A DNA stretch of 41,599 nt, from NCBI GenBank assembly GCA_009914615.1, contig WNDX01000019.1, positions 1 to 41,599 on the forward strand, in the 5' to 3' direction. Below the pieces are notes generated by a model. The model saw only the letters and a program-made list of their open reading frames with translations, ran no database searches and was not told where the DNA came from. The position numbers were made by a program, and so were the translations under genes. Below, in pieces: positions 18,228 through 25,967 of the stretch (position 1 is the stretch's first letter; each line of letters starts with the position of its first letter). This stretch comes from Herbaspirillum frisingense (GTDB taxonomy: Bacteria > Pseudomonadota > Gammaproteobacteria > Burkholderiales > Burkholderiaceae_D).

Positions 18228-19392
18228 GGCCGGACTCCTTGGCGGGGGCGGAGCGGCCCTGTTGCTGCCAGCGCAGCTTCAGCGCGGCCAGGCGGCCGGT
18301 GATGGCTTCCCACGCCAGCAGATTGCAAAACAGCAGCCCCTGCAGCACCAGCGTGGTGGCGTCGGGCAGGTCGAGGCGGCGCTGCAGCAGGCTGCCGCTG
18401 GCTTCCACGCCGCCGATCAGCACTGCGCAGATGATGATGGCCAGGGGATTCTGGCGCGCCGCGAAGGCCACCAGGATGCCGGAGAAACCGTAGCCGGCCA
18501 GCAGCGCGCTGGTGGCGCTGCCCTGCACGGCGGCCACTTCGAACATGCCCGCCAGGCCGGCCGCGGCGCCGCCCAGGGCGCACGCCGCCAGCACCAGCCG
18601 GTTCACCGGCAAGCTCACCAGGCGCGCGGCGCGCACGTTGCCGCCGACCACCCCCATGGCGAAGCCGGCCACGCTGTGGCGCAGGAACACCCAGGCCGCG
18701 ATGCAGGCAAGGGCTCCCCAGGCCAGGCCCCAGTGCACGTCCATCCACGGCATGGCGCCCACCAGGTAGGGATCGGGCAGCGGCAGGGTGGAGGGTTTGT
18801 TGAGGCTGGCCGGGTCGCGCAGCGGACCTTCCACCAGGTGCTTGAACAGCGCCACCGCGAGATAGGACAGCAGCAGGCTGGAAATCGTCTCGTTGACGCC
18901 GCGCCATTGGCGTAGGCCGCCGCACAGCGCGATCCACAGGCCGCCGGCCAGCATCGCCGCGACCGCCATCAACCCCAGCATCGCCGGCGATGGCAGGCCG
19001 GGCGCCAGTTGCGGGATCACTGCCGCTGCCAGGCCGCCCAGGGCCAAGGCGCCTTCGCCGCCGATGACGATCAGCCCGACCCGGGCCGGCAGCGCCACGC
19101 AGAGCGCGGTCAGCAGCAAGGGCGCGGCGCGCTGCAAGGTGTTCTGCCAGGCAAACAGGGAGCCGAAGGCGCCTTGGAAGATCACCAGGCAGGCTTCGCC
19201 CGCCGGCCGTCCTTGCAGCAGCAGGAACACCACGAACAGCAGCAGCGTGCCGGCCAGCGCGCACGCCGTGGGCAGCACGGGTGCGGCGGCATTGAGCAAG
19301 GCCGCGCGCAACCTGGCAGGCGGCGGGGCGGCCGGCGCCGGCGGCGCGGCGCTGCCGGCAGGCTCGGAGAGCGGGGCGGGTACGGAAGTCAT
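18220..19392 (-). CDS. BMP-family ABC transporter permease (first permease)
   Basis: 390 residues with an Ala/Pro-rich cytoplasmic N-tail (about 1-30) and about ten hydrophobic segments. The family motif GLIVIGGEGALALGGLAAA and the loop GVNETISSLLLSYLAV are typical of the YufP/NupB-like permease class. The coupling loop MGVVGGNVRAARLVSLPVN precedes the last helices. A weak GGGA ribosome binding site precedes ATG 19392. It begins 34 bp after the binding-protein gene. Confidence 0.92.
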   Translation of the reverse strand: MTSVPAPLSEPAGSAAPPAPAAPPPARLRAALLNAAAPVLPTACALAGTLLLFVVFLLLQGRPAGEACLVIFQGAFGSLFAWQNTLQRAAPLLLTALCVALPARVGLIVIGGEGALALGGLAAAVIPQLAPGLPSPAMLGLMAVAAMLAGGLWIALCGGLRQWRGVNETISSLLLSYLAVALFKHLVEGPLRDPASLNKPSTLPLPDPYLVGAMPWMDVHWGLAWGALACIAAWVFLRHSVAGFAMGVVGGNVRAARLVSLPVNRLVLAACALGGAAAGLAGMFEVAAVQGSATSALLAGYGFSGILVAFAARQNPLAIIICAVLIGGVEASGSLLQRRLDLPDATTLVLQGLLFCNLLAWEAITGRLAALKLRWQQQGRSAPAKESGHA

Positions 19393-19426
19393 GGCGATAT
19401 CCCGTGCAGGAAGGGGGGACGGCGCG

Positions 19427-20524
19427 TCAAACCTGGCCGACGACGCCGGCCACCAGATAGTTCATCTTCTCCAGCGCCACGTCGGTCTGAACCTGGGTGG
19501 TGCCGGCCGCGATCACGGTATTGCCCTTGTTGTCCTTGATCGGGCCCTTGAAGATCTGGAACTTGCCCGCCAGCATCTGAGCCTTGATGTCATCGGCTTT
19601 TTTCTTCGCCGCGGCCGTGACCGGGGCGCCGTAGGGCGACATCTTCACGAAATTGTCTTTCAGGCCGCCGCGCAGGAAGTTGATCATCGGCTTGCCTTCC
19701 AGCGTGGCCTTGACGATCTCGGTGTAGGGCGTGGACCAGTTCCACTCGGCGCCGGTGAGGTAACCCTTGGGCGCCAGCGCGGCCTGGCTGGCGTGGTAGC
19801 CGGTGGTCATGATGCCGCGCTTCTCGGCGGTCTCGACGATGACCTTGGGGCCATCGACGTGGCAGGTGATGACGTCGCATCCCTGGTCGATCAGGCTGTT
19901 GGCGGCTTCGGCTTCCTTCACCGGCAGCGACCAGTCGCCGGTGAAGATGACGTGGGTGGTGATGGCCGGATCCACCGACTGCGCCCCCAGCGTGAAGGCG
20001 TTGATGTTGCGCAGCACCTGCGGAATCGGCTTGGCGGCGATGAAGGCCAGCTTCTTGCTCTTGCTCATATGGCCGGCGACTACCCCGGAGAGGTATTCGC
20101 ACTCCTCGATGTAGCCGAAGAAGCTGCCCACGTTCATCGGATGCTTGCCGGCGGTCCACAGGCCGCCGCAGTGGGCGATGCGTACCTTGGGATATTTTTC
20201 GGCGATCTTCAGCACATGCGGGTCGAAGTAGCCGAAGGAAGTCGGGAAGATCAACTGCGCCCCGTCCTGCTGAATCATCGCCTCCATGGTCTTTTGCACG
20301 GCCACGGTCTCGGGCACCTTTTCTTCCTCGATCACTTTGACGCCTGGCATCTTCTTGATGATGGCGGCGGCCTGCGCATGCGACTGGTTGTAGCCGAAGT
20401 CATCGCGCGCGCCGACGTAGATGAAGCCGACCGTCAGCGGGCCGGCGGCCAGCAGATCCAGCGGCAGGGCGGCGCCCAATGCGGCGGCTCCGGACAGTTT
20501 CAGAAAATCGCGGCGGTTTTTCAT
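19427..20524 (-). CDS. BMP-family ABC transporter substrate-binding protein, Tat-type signal
   Basis: 365 residues, exported. The N-terminus MKNRRDFLKLSGAAALGA matches the twin-arginine motif (RRDFLK) and is followed by a hydrophobic stretch and a likely cleavage near LAAG. The mature part has the basic-membrane-protein pattern: VGFIYVGARDDFGYNQSH, FPTSFGYFDPHVLKIAEKYP, and VGSFFGYIEECEYLSGVVAG. Such proteins bind nucleosides, purines or related compounds; here the ligand is unknown but likely N-rich. AGGAGCGC gives a strong ribosome binding site. It is followed by its two permeases. Confidence 0.92.
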   Translation of the reverse strand: MKNRRDFLKLSGAAALGAALPLDLLAAGPLTVGFIYVGARDDFGYNQSHAQAAAIIKKMPGVKVIEEEKVPETVAVQKTMEAMIQQDGAQLIFPTSFGYFDPHVLKIAEKYPKVRIAHCGGLWTAGKHPMNVGSFFGYIEECEYLSGVVAGHMSKSKKLAFIAAKPIPQVLRNINAFTLGAQSVDPAITTHVIFTGDWSLPVKEAEAANSLIDQGCDVITCHVDGPKVIVETAEKRGIMTTGYHASQAALAPKGYLTGAEWNWSTPYTEIVKATLEGKPMINFLRGGLKDNFVKMSPYGAPVTAAAKKKADDIKAQMLAGKFQIFKGPIKDNKGNTVIAAGTTQVQTDVALEKMNYLVAGVVGQV

Positions 20525-20570
20525 GTTGTTGCGCTCCTGGTCGTGGCGTTCGTGGTGGGTGGGGTGGGTG

Positions 20571-20592
20571 CAGGTTCAGGTTCAGGTTCAGG
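20571..20592. repeat. Short tandem repeat CAGGTT, about 3.7 copies
   Basis: The hexamer runs across the stop codon of the ATPase gene at 20588. On the minus strand it gives TGA ACC units, so the same frame meets three consecutive stop codons. A change in copy number would not alter the protein; it would slightly alter spacing to the next gene. Confidence 0.8.
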
Positions 20593-21445
20593 ACAGCGCC
20601 AGCTTGCCCGGCGCCTGCATGCGGGCCGGCTTGCGCACTTCGCGCTGGAAGATTTCCATCGACTGCTTCTTGGCCGCGATGAAGCCGGGCTGCGACAGCG
20701 TCTCCACCGTGCGCGGGCGGGCGTCGTCGTAGCGCAGGATGTCGGCCACGGCGGTAGGGCGCTTGGTCAGCAGCAGGATCTCATCGGCCAGGTAGACCGC
20801 TTCTTCCAGATCGTGCGAGACCAGCACCATGGTGGTGCCGGTCTGCATGAAGACTTCCTGCAGCTTTTCGCGGATGAACAGCGTCATCTCGAAATCCAGC
20901 GCCGAGAACGGCTCGTCGAGGAACAGTACCTCCGGCCCCGGCGCCAGCGCGCGCATGATGGAGGCGGTCTGCTGCTGGCCGCCGGAGAGTTCGTAGGGAT
21001 AGCGCATCAGGTCGAACTTGACGTCGAAGGAGGCGACCAGCTCATCGACGCGGTGCTTGATCTCGGCCTTGGACTTGCCCTCCAGCTTGAGCGGATAGGC
21101 GATGTTGTCGATGGTGCGCAGCCACGGGAACATGGCGTCGCGGTAGTTCTGGAACACGTAGCCGATCTTGGTGTCCGCCAGCGACTTGCCGTCGAACAGG
21201 ATCTGGCCGGCATCGATCGGCGTGAGGCCGGCGATCATGTTGATCAGCGTGGACTTGCCGCAGCCGTTGGGGCCGAAGACCGAGACGATCTTGTGCTTGG
21301 GGATGTCGAGGTCGAAGTCCTCATACAGCGGCCAGCCGGCGAAATGCTTGGTGAGGCCGCGGATGGTGATGTGGGTGCCCGGCGGCCCCGGCACGAACGG
21401 GGTTTCCGGGGGGAGTTCGACTTTGGGACTGATCACGACGCTCAT
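20588..21445 (-). CDS. ABC transporter ATPase, nitrate/sulfonate/taurine type (SsuB/TauB-like)
   Basis: 285 residues, a single ABC domain: Walker A FGPNGCGKST, Q-loop region GYVFQNYRDAMFPWL, signature LSGGQQQTASIMRAL and Walker B EVLFLDEPFSALD, then the H-loop VLVSHDLEEAV. The signature has T where most family members have R. The ATG at 21445 is within the ATGA overlap with the permease, so the long upstream extension in this frame is rejected. It powers the importer formed with the genes at 21442-23299. The substrate class (nitrate, sulfonate, taurine, cyanate, ureido compounds) cannot be read from the ATPase. Confidence 0.93.
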   Translation of the reverse strand: MSVVISPKVELPPETPFVPGPPGTHITIRGLTKHFAGWPLYEDFDLDIPKHKIVSVFGPNGCGKSTLINMIAGLTPIDAGQILFDGKSLADTKIGYVFQNYRDAMFPWLRTIDNIAYPLKLEGKSKAEIKHRVDELVASFDVKFDLMRYPYELSGGQQQTASIMRALAPGPEVLFLDEPFSALDFEMTLFIREKLQEVFMQTGTTMVLVSHDLEEAVYLADEILLLTKRPTAVADILRYDDARPRTVETLSQPGFIAAKKQSMEIFQREVRKPARMQAPGKLALS

Positions 21446-22284
21446 CTTCCGCTCCAGTGGACGATACGTTTTTCGATGACGATGAAGAGCACGTTGAGCA
21501 CGTAGCCCAACGCCCCGGCCGACAGGATGGCGGCGTACATCTCGCGCACGTTGAGCACCTGCTGGGCGTCGATGATGCGGTGGCCCAGGCCGTTCTCGGA
21601 GCCGATGAACATCTCCGCCACGATCACGATCACCAGCGCCATCGAGATCGCGCTGCGCAGGCCGACGAAGGTGGCTTGCAGGCTTTCCCACAGCAGCACG
21701 TCGCAGAAGATGCGCCAGCGCGAGGCGCCCATCACCTTGGCCGCCATCACGCGCTGCTTGCGCGCGTTGAGCACGCCGTAGGCGCTGTTGAACAGCACGA
21801 TCAGCAGCGCGCCGAAGGCGGCGATGGCCACCTTGTTGATGTCGGACACGCCGAAGATCAGCAGGAACAGCGGGATCAGCGCCGACGACGGCGTGGAGCG
21901 GAAGAAATCGATCAGGAACTCGACGCTGCGGTAGGCGCGCTCGTTGCTGCCCAGCAGCACGCCCAGCGGCACACCCAGCACGGCGGCGATGGCGAAGGCT
22001 TCCAGCGTGCGCACCAGCGTCACCGTGAAGTCGGTCAGCAGCGCGCCGCCGGCCAGGCCGTTGACCATGGCGATCAGGGTCACGCCGGGCGGCGGCAGCA
22101 GGATGGCCTTGATCCAGCCCGCGCGCACCACCAGATCCCACACCACGAACAGCGCGATGGGGCCGATGAAGGGCAGCAGCGCGCGCAGCGAAGGCGGCTT
22201 GCGTTTCGCTTTGGGCGGGGCGGCAGGGGTGGCGTTTTCCCGGGCCGGGCCGGTCTCGCGGGCGGTGATGGCGGAATCGCTCAT
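21442..22284 (-). CDS. ABC transporter permease, nitrate/sulfonate/taurine type (SsuC/TauC-like)
   Basis: 280 residues from ATG 22284, with about six membrane segments after a Lys/Ala/Pro-rich N-tail. It has FVVWDLVVRAGWIKAILLPPP, typical of the SsuC/TauC group, and the coupling EAA-type loop around AAKVMGASRWRIFCDVLLWE. The end overlaps the ATPase start; the binding-protein gene is 7 bp upstream. An earlier in-frame start falls inside the upstream gene and is rejected. Confidence 0.93.
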   Translation of the reverse strand: MSDSAITARETGPARENATPAAPPKAKRKPPSLRALLPFIGPIALFVVWDLVVRAGWIKAILLPPPGVTLIAMVNGLAGGALLTDFTVTLVRTLEAFAIAAVLGVPLGVLLGSNERAYRSVEFLIDFFRSTPSSALIPLFLLIFGVSDINKVAIAAFGALLIVLFNSAYGVLNARKQRVMAAKVMGASRWRIFCDVLLWESLQATFVGLRSAISMALVIVIVAEMFIGSENGLGHRIIDAQQVLNVREMYAAILSAGALGYVLNVLFIVIEKRIVHWSGR

Positions 22285-22291
22285 GATGGTC

Positions 22292-23299
22292 TCAGCCCTT
22301 GTAGAGCAGGTTGTCCACGACGATGCGTTGCGAGAACACGCCCTTGTCCACGAACAGGTCATAGAACTTCTGGAAGTAGGCGATATCGCTGGGCTTGAAT
22401 TCGTTGTAGAGCATGTAGGCGGCCAGCGGCACCTCGTTGGTCAGCGAGCCTTCGATGGCGGTGTAGCCCTTCAGATAGGTGCGCGCCTTGTCGGGATTGG
22501 TGCGCACCAGTTCGATGCCGCGTGCGTACGCGGCGATGTATTTCTTCGCTTCGGCCGGATGCTTCTTGATGAAGTCGCTGGTGAGCGCGGCCGCGCCGCC
22601 GTGCCAGGGCGCCATCGGGTCGCCCAGGATGTACCTGGCGATCACGCCGGTCTCCAGCACCCGGGTACTGTTGCTCATGCGGCCGACGGTACCGGTCGGT
22701 TCCAGGGTATAGGCGGCGTCCACCTGGCCCGCGGCCAGCGAGGCGACGTGCTGCCCGATCGGCAGTTCCACCACCGTGGCGCCGGCGGCGCCGGCGCGTT
22801 CCAGCACGGTCTTGGCCAGCGTCACGTTCTGGATGCCGGGGCCGGAAGCGACCTTCTTGCCCTTGAGTTCGGCGATCGATTTGATCGGGCTGTCCTTGGG
22901 CACCAGGAATTCATCCAGCACGTACTTGGCATTGCTGGGATTGGTGGCGAAGATCTTGAACAGGCCCGGCTGGGCGATTTCGCCGATGGCCAGGTTGCCG
23001 GCGCCGGTGCCGTTGGCCGAGCCGTCGGCACGGCCGGAGAGCATGGCCTCCATGACCTGCTGGGCGCCGGCGAATTTCAGGGCCTGCACCTCCAGCCCGG
23101 CTTCCTTGAAATAGCCGGCCTCGACCGCGGCATAGAAAGGCAGGCCGGCCGCCACCGGCCAGTAGCCGATACGGATGGGCACGCTCTGCGCGCGCAGGAT
23201 GGCCGGTGCGCCGGCGACGGCCGCGGTGGCGGCAAGCGCGCCGGTCTTGGCGATGAAGCGGCGGCGTGACGGGTTGGCGGCGTTGGAAATCTTTTTCAT
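22292..23299 (-). CDS. ABC transporter substrate-binding protein (NMT1/SsuA-like), Tat-type signal
   Basis: 335 residues from ATG 23299 with GGAGCC upstream. The N-terminus contains SRRRFIAKTG, a twin-arginine motif, then a long Ala-rich hydrophobic stretch with probable cleavage after LRAQ. The mature protein has the SsuA/THI5-like fold cues IRIGYWPVAAGLPFYAAVEA and GYFKEAGLEVQALKF. It is periplasmic and would deliver ligand to the permease downstream. The gene starts 52 bp after atzF, which argues for an imported substrate fed into the urea-amide pathway. Confidence 0.92.
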   Translation of the reverse strand: MKKISNAANPSRRRFIAKTGALAATAAVAGAPAILRAQSVPIRIGYWPVAAGLPFYAAVEAGYFKEAGLEVQALKFAGAQQVMEAMLSGRADGSANGTGAGNLAIGEIAQPGLFKIFATNPSNAKYVLDEFLVPKDSPIKSIAELKGKKVASGPGIQNVTLAKTVLERAGAAGATVVELPIGQHVASLAAGQVDAAYTLEPTGTVGRMSNSTRVLETGVIARYILGDPMAPWHGGAAALTSDFIKKHPAEAKKYIAAYARGIELVRTNPDKARTYLKGYTAIEGSLTNEVPLAAYMLYNEFKPSDIAYFQKFYDLFVDKGVFSQRIVVDNLLYKG

Positions 23300-23351
23300 G
23301 GCGGGCTCCGTGGTGAGGTTCAGATGCGATGCAAAAAAAGGGCCGGGTCGC

Positions 23352-25208
23352 TCAGACCGGTGCGTTCGCCGGCGCCAGCGCGGCCAGGTAGGCGGCCCAG
23401 CCGCCGTGATGGGTAATGTCGGCGGCGCCGGCGATGCCGGCCGGTTCGCAGATGAAACCCTTGACCATGCTGCCGTCGGCCAGCTCCACCGTGCCGATGC
23501 CCAGCGGCGCGGGGATCGCGGCGACGAAGCCGCCGAACTGGCGCAGCGGCATTTCCCATAGTTCCACCGCAATGGCGGCGCCGTCGCCGGCGCCGGTGCG
23601 CGCCAGTCCCGGCTTGGGCGGAGTGGTGCCGGCCAGGGCATAGAGGCGATAGGTGGCGGCGGTGCTGGTGACGGCGACGCGGCGCGCACCGGCTTCCAGC
23701 AGTTGCCAGTTCAGCGGCTGGCCCGAGAGATGGGCGCCGACCACGCATACCTTGACCGAGGGTTCATTGAACGGCAGCGGCGCGGTGGCGATGGCGTCGG
23801 CCTGCGTGGCGCCGCCCAGCAAGCGCTGGAATTGCGCGCCGGCTTCGGCCAGCAGGTGGTCGGAACCGGCCGGTCCGATCAGCGTGACGCCGGCCGGCAG
23901 GCCGTCGCTGCGCCAGTCGCCGGGGATGGCGAGTGCCGCCATGTCCATCAGGTTGACGAAGTTGGTGTAATAGCCGAGCTGCGAATTGCGCGCCACCGGA
24001 TCGGCCTCGACCTCGGCGATGGTGGGGAAGGTGGTCGTGGTGGGCACCAGCAACAGATCGCTGCCGTCGAGCAGCGTTTCCGCTTCGCGCCGCAGGTCGG
24101 CCAGGCGGTACTGGGCATGGAAGGTATCGACGGCGTCATAGTTGTCTGCCTGGGCGGTGATCTGGCGTACCACCGGGTGCACCGCGGCGTTGTGCTCGAC
24201 GAAGAAGTCGCCCAGCGCGGCACGGCGTTCGCCGACCCACGGGCCGTGATACAGCAACTGGGCGGCGTCGCTGAAGACGTCGAAGGGGATTGAGGTCAGC
24301 GTCACGCCGGGCATGGCGGCGATGCGCGCCAGCGTGCGCTGGTAGGCGTCCCGGGCCAGGGCGTCGCCATAGAATTCCGGCTGTTCGGGAACGGCGATGC
24401 GGTAGCCGCGGCGCTTCACGCCCAGCATGGCTGGCTTGCGCGAATAGGCGTCCTGGTGGTCGTTGCCGGCCGCGCTGTGCAGCACGCGCCAGGCGTCGGC
24501 CACGTCGTGCGCGAAGATGGAGATGCAATCCAGCGTGCGGCAGGCCGGCAGCAGGCCTTGCGCGCTGATCAGGCCACGGGTCGGCTTCAGGCCCACCAGG
24601 TGATTGAAGGCCGCCGGCACACGGCCCGAGCCGGCGGTGTCGGTGCCCAGCGAGAACAGCACCTGGCCCAGCGCCACGGCCACGGCAGAACCCGAGCTGG
24701 AGCCGCCGGAGACGTATTCCGGCTTGATCGCATTGCGCACCGCGCCGTAGGGCGAGCGCACGCCGACCAGGCCGGTGGCGAACTGGTCGAGGTTGGTTTT
24801 GCCCACCAGCAGCGCGCCGGCTGCCTGCAGCCGCTGCACCACGGTGGCGCTGGCGCTGGCCGGGCGGCTGAACTCGGGGCAGGCGCCGGTGGTGGCCATC
24901 TCGGCCACGTCGATATTGTCCTTGACCGCGAACGGGATGCCGAACAGCGGCATGGCCTCGAAGACCGTCTCGCCCTTGATCTGCAGCATCAGATCCAGCG
25001 CGGCGGCCTGTTGCTTCAACTGCTTGGCGGACACGCGGCTGATCCAGACCTCGTCGCGGCCGGAGGCCTCGATGCGCGCCAGCAGGTCGGCGATCATCTT
25101 GCCGGGCGTGGCGGCGCCGCTGCGGTAGGCTTGCAGCAGGGCGGAGATGGTGAGGCGATCGGTGGCCGTCGCGGCGGGCTGGTGAAGCAGGGGAGAGGTG
25201 GCAGGCAT
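23352..25208 (-). CDS. atzF: Allophanate hydrolase
   Basis: 618 residues; hydrolyses allophanate to ammonia and CO2, last step of biuret, cyanurate and urea-carboxylase routes. The amidase-signature domain (about 20-450) has Lys96 (FAVKDNID), the cis-Ser near 170 (GGSSSGSAVA) and nucleophile Ser194 (TDTAGSGRVPA). The C-terminal domain (about 465-618) starts VCVVGAHLSGQPLNWQL, as in full-length AtzF, and ends with GICEPAGI-like residues. No biotin-carboxylase domain is fused. ATG 25208 lacks a clear ribosome binding site; an in-frame TTG at 25232 would add eight residues but lies about 5 nt from the predicted transcript start. It is the first gene of the operon. Confidence 0.95.
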   Translation of the reverse strand: MPATSPLLHQPAATATDRLTISALLQAYRSGAATPGKMIADLLARIEASGRDEVWISRVSAKQLKQQAAALDLMLQIKGETVFEAMPLFGIPFAVKDNIDVAEMATTGACPEFSRPASASATVVQRLQAAGALLVGKTNLDQFATGLVGVRSPYGAVRNAIKPEYVSGGSSSGSAVAVALGQVLFSLGTDTAGSGRVPAAFNHLVGLKPTRGLISAQGLLPACRTLDCISIFAHDVADAWRVLHSAAGNDHQDAYSRKPAMLGVKRRGYRIAVPEQPEFYGDALARDAYQRTLARIAAMPGVTLTSIPFDVFSDAAQLLYHGPWVGERRAALGDFFVEHNAAVHPVVRQITAQADNYDAVDTFHAQYRLADLRREAETLLDGSDLLLVPTTTTFPTIAEVEADPVARNSQLGYYTNFVNLMDMAALAIPGDWRSDGLPAGVTLIGPAGSDHLLAEAGAQFQRLLGGATQADAIATAPLPFNEPSVKVCVVGAHLSGQPLNWQLLEAGARRVAVTSTAATYRLYALAGTTPPKPGLARTGAGDGAAIAVELWEMPLRQFGGFVAAIPAPLGIGTVELADGSMVKGFICEPAGIAGAADITHHGGWAAYLAALAPANAPV

Positions 25209-25212
25209 GGTT

Positions 25213-25242
25213 ATATTCAATCTTGAATACAAGAATGAATAT
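25213..25242. promoter_or_regulatory. Inverted repeat, likely GntR/FCD operator overlapping the atzF transcription start
   Basis: Arms ATATTCAATCTTG (25213-25225) and CAAGAATGAATAT (25230-25242) pair at 12 of 13 positions around AATA. The core CTTGAATACAAG resembles the TTGTATACAA-type operators of FCD-class GntR regulators. It ends 4 bp before the atzF ATG and covers the start point predicted from the sigma-54 element. A bound repressor would block initiation. Assignment to the regulator at 13217-13921 is inference. Confidence 0.65.
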
Positions 25243-25247
25243 CTTTA

Positions 25248-25263
25248 AGCAGAAGGCGTGCCA
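25248..25263 (-). promoter_or_regulatory. Sigma-54 (RpoN) -24/-12 promoter of the oligo-urea operon
   Basis: The minus strand reads TGGCACGCCTTCTGCT. It matches TGGCACG-N4-TTGC(A/T) with one mismatch (C for the first T of the -12 box). The invariant GG (25262-25261) and GC (25250-25249) are 10 bp apart, as required. Predicted start is near 25237, about 29 nt before the atzF ATG. Sigma-54 control is common for nitrogen-scavenging genes. No clear NtrC site was found in the upstream 150 bp by eye. Confidence 0.65.
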
Positions 25264-25425
25264 GGGGGGTGCTGATCCTTGTGTCGTGACGTGAATCCAG
25301 GTGGGATAAGGGTTTGTAGGGAGAATTGCTGGGCGGAAAGTGAGGCGCCGCTGAGACCGGCGAGACAAAATGGGGAGGCGTGCGCCCTTTTTGCTCGCGC
25401 GGGCCGACGTGGATGCACGGCAAAC

Positions 25426-25460
25426 GACACTGGGTCCTGACTTTCGTCAGGACGACGGAG
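25426..25460 (-). repeat. Inverted partial copy of the 166-bp repeat family
   Basis: Read on the minus strand it gives CTCCGTCGTCCTGACGAAAG followed by GTCAGGACCCAGTGTC. This is the head of the repeat at 5051, 5217 and 5384 with one or two changes. It shows the family is dispersed, not only tandem. The flanking 25264-25571 stretch holds no gene that I can support. Confidence 0.7.
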
Positions 25461-25571
25461 CATGTGGTTCGGGACGCCGGAGGTGCGAATCCATGCCACT
25501 CTGATAAGCTTGCCGCGCCATGCGGGCCGTTGATCAGGCAAGCGGCAAGAGTCCGAGCCGGCGCAACGCTG

Positions 25572-25890
25572 CTTGTCGATCAAAGCAAAGGGAAATTAGC
25601 TGAGCAGCCCGCTGGTCTGCAAATCACCTGTCGTCCCCGCGCAGGCCGGATCCAGCGGCGTCTGCGGCGTTTGCGGCGCCGCGACGCTTGTCGAGCAAAG
25701 CGAAGGGAAAATACCTGAGCAGCCCTCAGGCTTGCAAACCACCGGTCGTCCCGACGAAGGCCGGATCCAGCGGCGTCTGCGGCCTTTGCGGCGCCGCGAC
25801 ACTTGTCGAGCAAAGCGAAGGGAAAATACCTGAGCAGCCCTCAGGCTTGCACACCACCGGTCGTCCCGACGAAGGCCGGGATCCAGTGAC
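25572..25890. repeat. Tandem intergenic repeat, period 115 bp, about 2.8 copies
   Basis: Copies start at 25572, 25687 and 25802, each opening CTTGTCGA(T/G)CAAAGC(A/G)AAGG. Each contains TGAGCAGCCC, then a CCGGATCCAGCGGCGTCTGC-type block, which is changed in the last copy to GGGATCCAGTGACG. Copies 2 and 3 are nearly identical; copy 1 is more diverged. The unit is different from the 166-bp family apart from short GACGAAGGC and GGATCCAG cores. Open frames across it (recurring SGRPVVCKPEG-like peptides) are artefacts of the repeat. Confidence 0.85.
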
Positions 25891-25967
25891 GTAGGTCATG
25901 CCCCGGAGAAATCCCCGGAACGCGCAATGTGCGGCGCCTGATTGACGGATCACGGCAGAATCTTGCC

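Noticed and set aside
25209-25232. TTG start for AtzF at 25232, adding eight residues
   Set aside because: It would lie within about 5 nt of the predicted transcript start and inside the inverted repeat. Family members start close to the ATG at 25208. It is not excluded experimentally.
25300-25440. NtrC-binding site upstream of the sigma-54 element
   Set aside because: No good GCAC-N-GTGC dyad was found by eye; an activator site cannot be claimed without a motif search.
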